DNA of 29,267 nt from CAYWNA01 sp964459305. Its GTDB lineage: Bacteria; Planctomycetota; Planctomycetia; Pirellulales; Pirellulaceae. Positions within the stretch are counted from its first letter, which is position 1, and each line of letters starts with the position of its first letter. The stretch covers positions 1 to 29,267 of the forward strand of contig CAYWNA010000166.1 of NCBI GenBank assembly GCA_964459305.1. The letters run 5' to 3'. A program made the position numbers and the translations under genes. This document shows, piece after piece, positions 25,328-29,267 of the stretch. The notes under the pieces were generated by a model. It worked only from the letters and a program-made list of their open reading frames with translations, searched no databases and was not told the DNA's origin.

Positions 25328-26782
25328 TCACTCTATCACTTGGCGGCCAACCTCTTGCATGGGTGCGATCTCTACGGCGGGCTCACGCGGAACGGCCATT
25401 TGGTTGGTCTGTGGATCGCCGAACGGTCCCGGCCATTCAGCCTTCGAGTTGTCGGCTATCTTCGTGACCACGATTCGGTCTTCCCAGAGATCGCCGCTGA
25501 AGATCTTCCCGCGGGCAATGATCTGTGTAGCACACGAAGTGATCATGCGGCCGTGGTCGAAAACCTCCTCCAGTTTGCCGTTTGTGGCATTGATGCGAAA
25601 GATCTTGGTCGTCTGTGGCGGCCAGCCACCGTTTTCACCGTAGAAATAGCCGTTGAGGTAGGGCCAGTTTCCAGCGGAATGGTAATCGTGTTTCGACAAA
25701 TCGCATTTCCAAATGACCTCGCCCGTGGAAATCGAGTACGCCGCAACGTACTTCCATTCGTCGCCCTGGTACAGGAAGTCCCATTGGTATCGGTCCCGAT
25801 ATCCCTGGAAATGAGTCGGACCCCAGTTGCGTGACTCCACCGGAGGTTCTGGTACCTGCACCTTGCCCTCCACTCGCTTCTTGGCCCATCCATTGCCGCT
25901 TCCGGTCACCAATTTGCCCTCGGCATAAGTCAGCGTATCTTTCTTGCCGTTGGGCAGACCGGTCTTTTCCCAGGCCAGCTTGAGGTCCTCGTCATACACA
26001 CGAATTGCCGAATCCCATGCCGGCTTGCCGTACCATCGTGTCGCCACGTAGTAGCCGTGCGAATCGTTAACCAGAACGGTGTTCCACGACACGCACACAT
26101 TCGGTTTGGCGACGGTGACCGATTTCAGGATCTGGCCGTCGTCGGCGCGGATCTTCATCACCTCGCCGTTGCACTGGGAGAAAACCCATCCGTTCTGCTG
26201 ATCCACACAGGGAGTCACTCCGCCGCTGGAACGACGCTGGACCCACCATACATCTTCGCCTGTCTCGCCGGACATCGCGTGCAGTCCGTTGGCACACGCC
26301 ATCAGGATCAGTTTCGAACCGTCGTCGCGATTGAAATAGGAGTAACCGAAGAACATCGCCCCCGGCTGGTTGGCTGCACTGGTCCATTCCACCTCGCCAG
26401 TGTCCCGGTTGATCGCCAATGTTCGCGCCTTTCTGTGTTCATGCGCAATCACCAGCCACGTGCCGTCTATTTTCTGAAACACCAACGGAGAACTGTCGTA
26501 GGTGTAGGAAAACTTGTAGGTTCTCAGTTTCTTGAACGTGCGCGTGTCGAATGCGACGACACAGGGGAAATTTTCGGTCCTGGTGACGCTCGGTCTCCGA
26601 CAATGGTCGTTGGCGGTGAAATACGCAACGCCGTCCACCACCACACCTCCCTGGGCGTAGAAATCCAAGCCGCTGGGAGACTCTGGATCCACTTCATGGC
26701 CGTTCTCCTGGCCAGCGGCGCTGCAAAGAAACAAAAACATCGCCGCCGCAACTCCCCATTCCTTGATTACTGTTTTGGTCAT
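25328..26782 (-). CDS. Secreted PQQ-like beta-propeller protein (paralogue B)
   Basis: This encodes about 484 residues from ATG 26782, chosen because a signal peptide (about 9-23, ending SAAGQ) follows. No clear Shine-Dalgarno is visible. An upstream in-frame ATG at 26917 would translate repeat family 2 and is rejected. The protein shares paralogue A's repeat pattern (GGVVVDGVAYFTA, TLAINRDTGEVEW, LHAMSGETGEDVWW, AYSISTGEVIWKCDLS). It differs by an insertion of about 36 residues near 297-335 rich in Pro, Trp and Tyr. A 62-bp stretch (26277-26338) is identical in DNA to 24591-24652 in paralogue A, pointing to recent duplication or gene conversion. It is exported; a ligand and enzyme activity are not recognisable. 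Confidence 0.8.
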   Translation of the reverse strand: MTKTVIKEWGVAAAMFLFLCSAAGQENGHEVDPESPSGLDFYAQGGVVVDGVAYFTANDHCRRPSVTRTENFPCVVAFDTRTFKKLRTYKFSYTYDSSPLVFQKIDGTWLVIAHEHRKARTLAINRDTGEVEWTSAANQPGAMFFGYSYFNRDDGSKLILMACANGLHAMSGETGEDVWWVQRRSSGGVTPCVDQQNGWVFSQCNGEVMKIRADDGQILKSVTVAKPNVCVSWNTVLVNDSHGYYVATRWYGKPAWDSAIRVYDEDLKLAWEKTGLPNGKKDTLTYAEGKLVTGSGNGWAKKRVEGKVQVPEPPVESRNWGPTHFQGYRDRYQWDFLYQGDEWKYVAAYSISTGEVIWKCDLSKHDYHSAGNWPYLNGYFYGENGGWPPQTTKIFRINATNGKLEEVFDHGRMITSCATQIIARGKIFSGDLWEDRIVVTKIADNSKAEWPGPFGDPQTNQMAVPREPAVEIAPMQEVGRQVIE

Positions 26783-26807
26783 TTGGATTTTCGGTTTTGG
26801 ATTTGTT

Positions 26808-26936
26808 TGAGGGTGTCCGGGAATTGGGAGGGCGAAGCTCCTGCTGAGCCGGATCTCTGGTACCGACGCGCGGCTCGGCAGGAGCCTCGCCCTCCCGAGA
26901 ACCGTGGATTCTGGCATGTCGAATTCCGGATCCCCC
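26808..26936 (+). repeat. Palindromic interspersed repeat, family 2 copy B
   Basis: Same organisation and orientation as copy A: GTGTCCGGGAATTGGGAGGG at the left and a TTCCGGA-containing right end, with inner arms GGGCGAAGCTCCTGCTGAGCC and GGCTCGGCAGGAGCCTCGCC. It lies just upstream of paralogue B, within its presumed leader. Confidence 0.85.
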
Positions 26937-27029
26937 TCGATTTCGAGTTTTGGATTTGGCTGCGGCGGTCCCGTCTCTGACGCAGAGCGGCGGACTACTA
27001 TGCTCTGCCGCGAGTTCCACCGACGATTG

Positions 27030-28484
27030 CTACGTGATGGGCAGTACCTCGATGCCGGCCAGCTTGCCGTAGGCTCTCAGTTCGTGGTCCAGCTTGCCGT
27101 AGATGAACAGTTGGTGGAAGCCCTTGGTGTCCATCACGTCGGATACGTTGTCCATGGCCAACTCGACCGAAGTGCGGCAGCCGCCTTCCGGCGGTGTGTC
27201 GAAGTTCCTGGTGACCCGGCCCGTGCCCACGATGATCTGGTTCGGGCCGTTGAACTCCATCACCGTCACCTCCTGGCCTTCGCGCCACAGTACTTGAGGT
27301 GATACCCCCGTTTCCGATTCGTGGTGATTGCGGAGAATGAACGGTTCGGGCTTGGCATCGAAGCCGTCTAGCTTGGCGGGACTGGAGCAGTGAGCTCCCA
27401 TCAGCGTGTTCTTGATCGTGTTGGGCGCCGGGTCCTGCATGAAGCCGGGACGCTCGAACAGCAGGCTGATCAGTCGCATTGAGATGGCCGCATTCCAATC
27501 GCGCTCGCACGCGCCCACGCTCCCTTCGTCGTTCAGTTGCATCCAGGCCATGCAAGGAGCGCAAGGGACGCTGTGATGCCGGACCAGGTCGAGACAGTTG
27601 AGCGATATGCCGTCGCAGTTCTCGGCCGCCATGATTCGCTTGGCGACAAAGTAGTTCTTGGCCGCGTTCAGGACGTCTTCCGGCTTCGGCTCGCGGACCT
27701 CCTTGGCCTGCTTGGTGTAGCAGTCGGCCAACGCTCGCACTTCGTCGGTCGTTTCGGCCTTATTGAATTCATCCACCCAACGTTGCAGGGGGATGTAGTG
27801 AAGCGTCGTACCGATGACGTCCAGCTTCCGATCGTAGGCTCTTTCGCCCGTGATGAAGCACAGACGCGATCGCTTCATGCCATCCATCGTCTTGAACATC
27901 CGCATGCCCTGGTGGAGCCAGTCCAGGCCGTCGGTGGCAGCGACGCAGACGTTGGGCAGCTTGCGGGCGGTCTGGAGGTGGCCGGTAAAGGATGTACCCA
28001 GCCGGCTGAAAACGATGGTGGGGATGTCGCCGCGGTTTTCCAGGAAACGGTCGGTCGCTTCCCTCCAATACGACAGATGCATCTGGATGACCATGATGCC
28101 GTCCGGCGGTGACTTCTTCAGTCTCTCCAGAGCCGCGTCAACGGTGGCGGCGTCTTCCAGCGCTGCCGGATCGACCTCCAACTGAATTCCCTGGTCCTTT
28201 GCGATCTTCGTGAGCATCTCGGTGAAGTTCGCCTGGCGCTCGTCCGCGTTGTAATCGTTGCCCGGCCAACTCATCCAGTACTTAGCCTGATCCTTCGGCC
28301 GAATGAAGACCACCCGTACCCTTGGCTTCGACTTCGGTTCCGGTTCGCCGGCAATCAGGGTCGAGGAAGACTCCAACAGTCCCATCTGCAACGCCGCGGC
28401 CGAAGCGCCGGCGGCAGCCAAGAAACCTCGACGGCTAACCCGAGCGGACAGGCATCCGCAACAACCATGATTGTGCTCGTGCAT
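27030..28484 (-). CDS. Tat-exported sugar-isomerase-fold protein (L-fucose/arabinose isomerase-like)
   Basis: About 484 residues from ATG 28484 (AAAGGAGA 6 nt upstream). The N-terminus is His/Cys-rich (MHEHNHGCCGC), then a Tat signal with R18-R19 in SRRGFLAAAG. The mature part has alternating alpha/beta segments and, near the C-terminal third, CDGISLNCLDLV, PCAPCMAWMQLNDEGSVGACERDWNAAISM, a pattern seen in L-fucose/L-arabinose isomerase-like proteins (Cys/Glu/Asp-rich, 'LND.G..aaCE.D'). Those enzymes interconvert aldoses and ketoses with Mn2+ and are normally cytoplasmic, so export is unusual. It is the first gene of the leftward trio with the PQQ-like paralogues. A sugar-related role is inferred; an enzyme activity is not proven. 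Confidence 0.72.
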   Translation of the reverse strand: MHEHNHGCCGCLSARVSRRGFLAAAGASAAALQMGLLESSSTLIAGEPEPKSKPRVRVVFIRPKDQAKYWMSWPGNDYNADERQANFTEMLTKIAKDQGIQLEVDPAALEDAATVDAALERLKKSPPDGIMVIQMHLSYWREATDRFLENRGDIPTIVFSRLGTSFTGHLQTARKLPNVCVAATDGLDWLHQGMRMFKTMDGMKRSRLCFITGERAYDRKLDVIGTTLHYIPLQRWVDEFNKAETTDEVRALADCYTKQAKEVREPKPEDVLNAAKNYFVAKRIMAAENCDGISLNCLDLVRHHSVPCAPCMAWMQLNDEGSVGACERDWNAAISMRLISLLFERPGFMQDPAPNTIKNTLMGAHCSSPAKLDGFDAKPEPFILRNHHESETGVSPQVLWREGQEVTVMEFNGPNQIIVGTGRVTRNFDTPPEGGCRTSVELAMDNVSDVMDTKGFHQLFIYGKLDHELRAYGKLAGIEVLPIT

Positions 28485-28490
28485 GACGGT

Positions 28491-28498
28491 TCTCCTTT
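28491..28498 (-). promoter_or_regulatory. Shine-Dalgarno of the sugar-isomerase-like gene
   Basis: AAAGGAGA 6 nt upstream of ATG 28484; strongest ribosome-binding site in this part and decides against ATG 28568. Confidence 0.75.
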
Positions 28499-28532
28499 GG
28501 GTGTTGACGACTCCGAAAGTACTGTATCTAGG

Positions 28533-28664
28533 TGAGGGCATCCGGGAATACGACACGCTATCATCCACGGTTTTCGGGAGGGCGAGGCTCCTGCCGAGCC
28601 GCGCGTCGGTGCCAGAAATTCGGCTGAGCAGGAGCTTCGCCCTCCCGATTCCCGAACACCCTCA
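28533..28664 (-). repeat. Palindromic interspersed repeat, family 2 copy C
   Basis: Opposite orientation to copies A and B. Terminal inverted repeats TGAGGGCATCCGGGAAT (28533-28549) and its counterpart at 28648-28664 match 14 of 17; the inner arms are the GGGAGGGCGAGGCTCCTGCC type. It lies upstream of the sugar-isomerase-like gene. Confidence 0.85.
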
Positions 28665-28715
28665 TGCAAACCGCAAACGGTTTTGTAGGACGGGACGACT
28701 GACGTTCAACGTACG

Positions 28716-28860
28716 TCATACGACATCCAGCCCTGGCGCCCAGTATTGAGCTTTCAGCCATTCGATCTGTTCTACTACTTCAGGCCCACCAGAGCAATCC
28801 ATAAGGCGCCGGTAGCAGGCTTCGCAGTGTCGACCAGCCGACCATTTGCATGAATTCGTC
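28716..28860 (-). pseudogene. Possible remnant of an unknown gene next to a repeat
   Basis: A leftward frame of about 47 codons outside the repeat carries C-K-W...HCEACYRRL and ends QIEWLKAQYWAPGLDVV-stop, which looks protein-like. On its 5' side it runs into the 144-bp inverted-repeat element beginning at 28861, so the element may have replaced or interrupted the start of the gene. No family is recognised; it may be chance. Confidence 0.25.
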
Positions 28861-29004
28861 GTAGGATGGGCCTCCGAGCCCGTCCGGTCCAGCGCGACAT
28901 GAGCCTTCGGCAACTGTTCCCGAACCTCACCGGTGGTGATATCCAGCGATGGAGTTCTCGCAACCGTTCACGCTACGAGGGACGGGCTCGGAGGCCCATC
29001 CTAC
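28861..29004. repeat. 144-bp element with perfect 25-bp terminal inverted repeats
   Basis: GTAGGATGGGCCTCCGAGCC... at 28861-28885 is the exact reverse complement of 28980-29004. The 94-bp interior shows no gene. Perfect long arms with unrelated interior resemble a MITE or a composite of two REP units. Confidence 0.8.
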
Positions 29005-29067
29005 CACCCCTTTTTCTGCAACGTTTGTGTTTACCCACATGTCTTGCTTCGAGCGGGATCTATTGGC

Positions 29068-29181
29068 ACGGCCATTTATGGCCGTTGTCCGCCGTAGGCG
29101 GTATTAGGCCCGTCGTTTACGGCGGGTCACGTGGTCACGCCACGCGCCCGCGCTACCCCAGCCCCCTCGCCGCCTGCGGCG
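29068..29181. repeat. Series of small hairpins
   Basis: In order: ACGGCCAT/ATGGCCGT (29068-29085), CCGCC/GGCGG (29089-29101), CCCGTCG/CGGCGGG (29109-29126, one G-T pair) and CGCCGC/GCGGCG (29168-29181). The close packing looks like one folded repeat element rather than separate terminators. Confidence 0.55.
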
Positions 29182-29267
29182 GCGTGCGCGTTTAGCCCGA
29201 TAGCACTGAGGTTAAGGGTGTGATTCCGTGTCATCCGTGGTTTTGCGGCGGATTTGGATGATTTCCT

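Larger units (their letters stand above)
28485..29267. other. Gene-poor, repeat-rich right end
   Basis: No complete gene is supported in these 783 bp. They hold family-2 copy C, a 144-bp element with perfect terminal repeats, and a string of small hairpins (separate entries). One short frame at 28716-28860 may be a gene remnant. Confidence 0.6.

Noticed and set aside
26783..26917. N-terminal extension of PQQ-like paralogue B
   Set aside because: The extra residues are a translation of palindromic repeat family 2 and would precede a normal signal peptide.
1..29267. CRISPR array or phage/plasmid module
   Set aside because: The repeats are palindromic and dispersed, not regularly spaced short direct repeats; no cas, integrase or replication genes are seen.

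Overview
The window looks like part of a planctomycete chromosome (Pirellulales-like). The evidence is family content rather than any marker gene: a zinc-ribbon Ser/Thr kinase, a VIT/vWA protein, Tat-exported Gfo/Idh and sugar-isomerase-like proteins, an HzsA-related cytochrome fused to a SUMF1 domain, PQQ-like propellers, and many palindromic intergenic repeats. No rRNA, tRNA, CRISPR array or intact transposase gene was seen.

Left part (1-3000): the tail of a TrkA-C-type protein, a complete two-helix channel/RCK-like protein with an atypical pore loop, and a convergent Ser/Thr kinase broken by a frameshift.

Flagellar part (3053-9805): two divergent units share about 190 bp. Leftward are a FliK-like hook-length protein and a stand-alone FlhB C-terminal-domain protein. 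Rightward is a compact series fliH-fliI-fliJ-motE/ylxF-like-fliL-fliM-fliN with overlapping or nearly touching genes. Together they supply the export ATPase complex, export-switch/hook-length functions, a stator-related chaperone candidate, FliL and the C-ring. FliM lacks the usual N-terminal CheY-binding peptide.

Middle part (10178-16461): a Nudix hydrolase, a secreted M20 amidohydrolase, a secreted VIT/vWA protein, and a Tat-exported Gfo/Idh/MocA (GH109-like) protein. The last follows a Na+/solute symporter and an exported transglutaminase-fold protein on the same strand (19621 down to 15094). This may be an uptake/catabolic unit for a sugar or amino-sugar compound; that is inference.

Right part (20181-28484): a large secreted fusion (beta-propeller, two CxxCH heme sites, SUMF1/FGE-like domain), then a leftward run of a Tat-exported sugar-isomerase-fold protein and two tandem paralogous PQQ-like propeller proteins. 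Palindromic repeats sit in most gaps here. One roughly 120-130 bp family occurs three times and a 64-67 bp family twice. The last 780 bases are almost entirely repeats, with one possible gene remnant.
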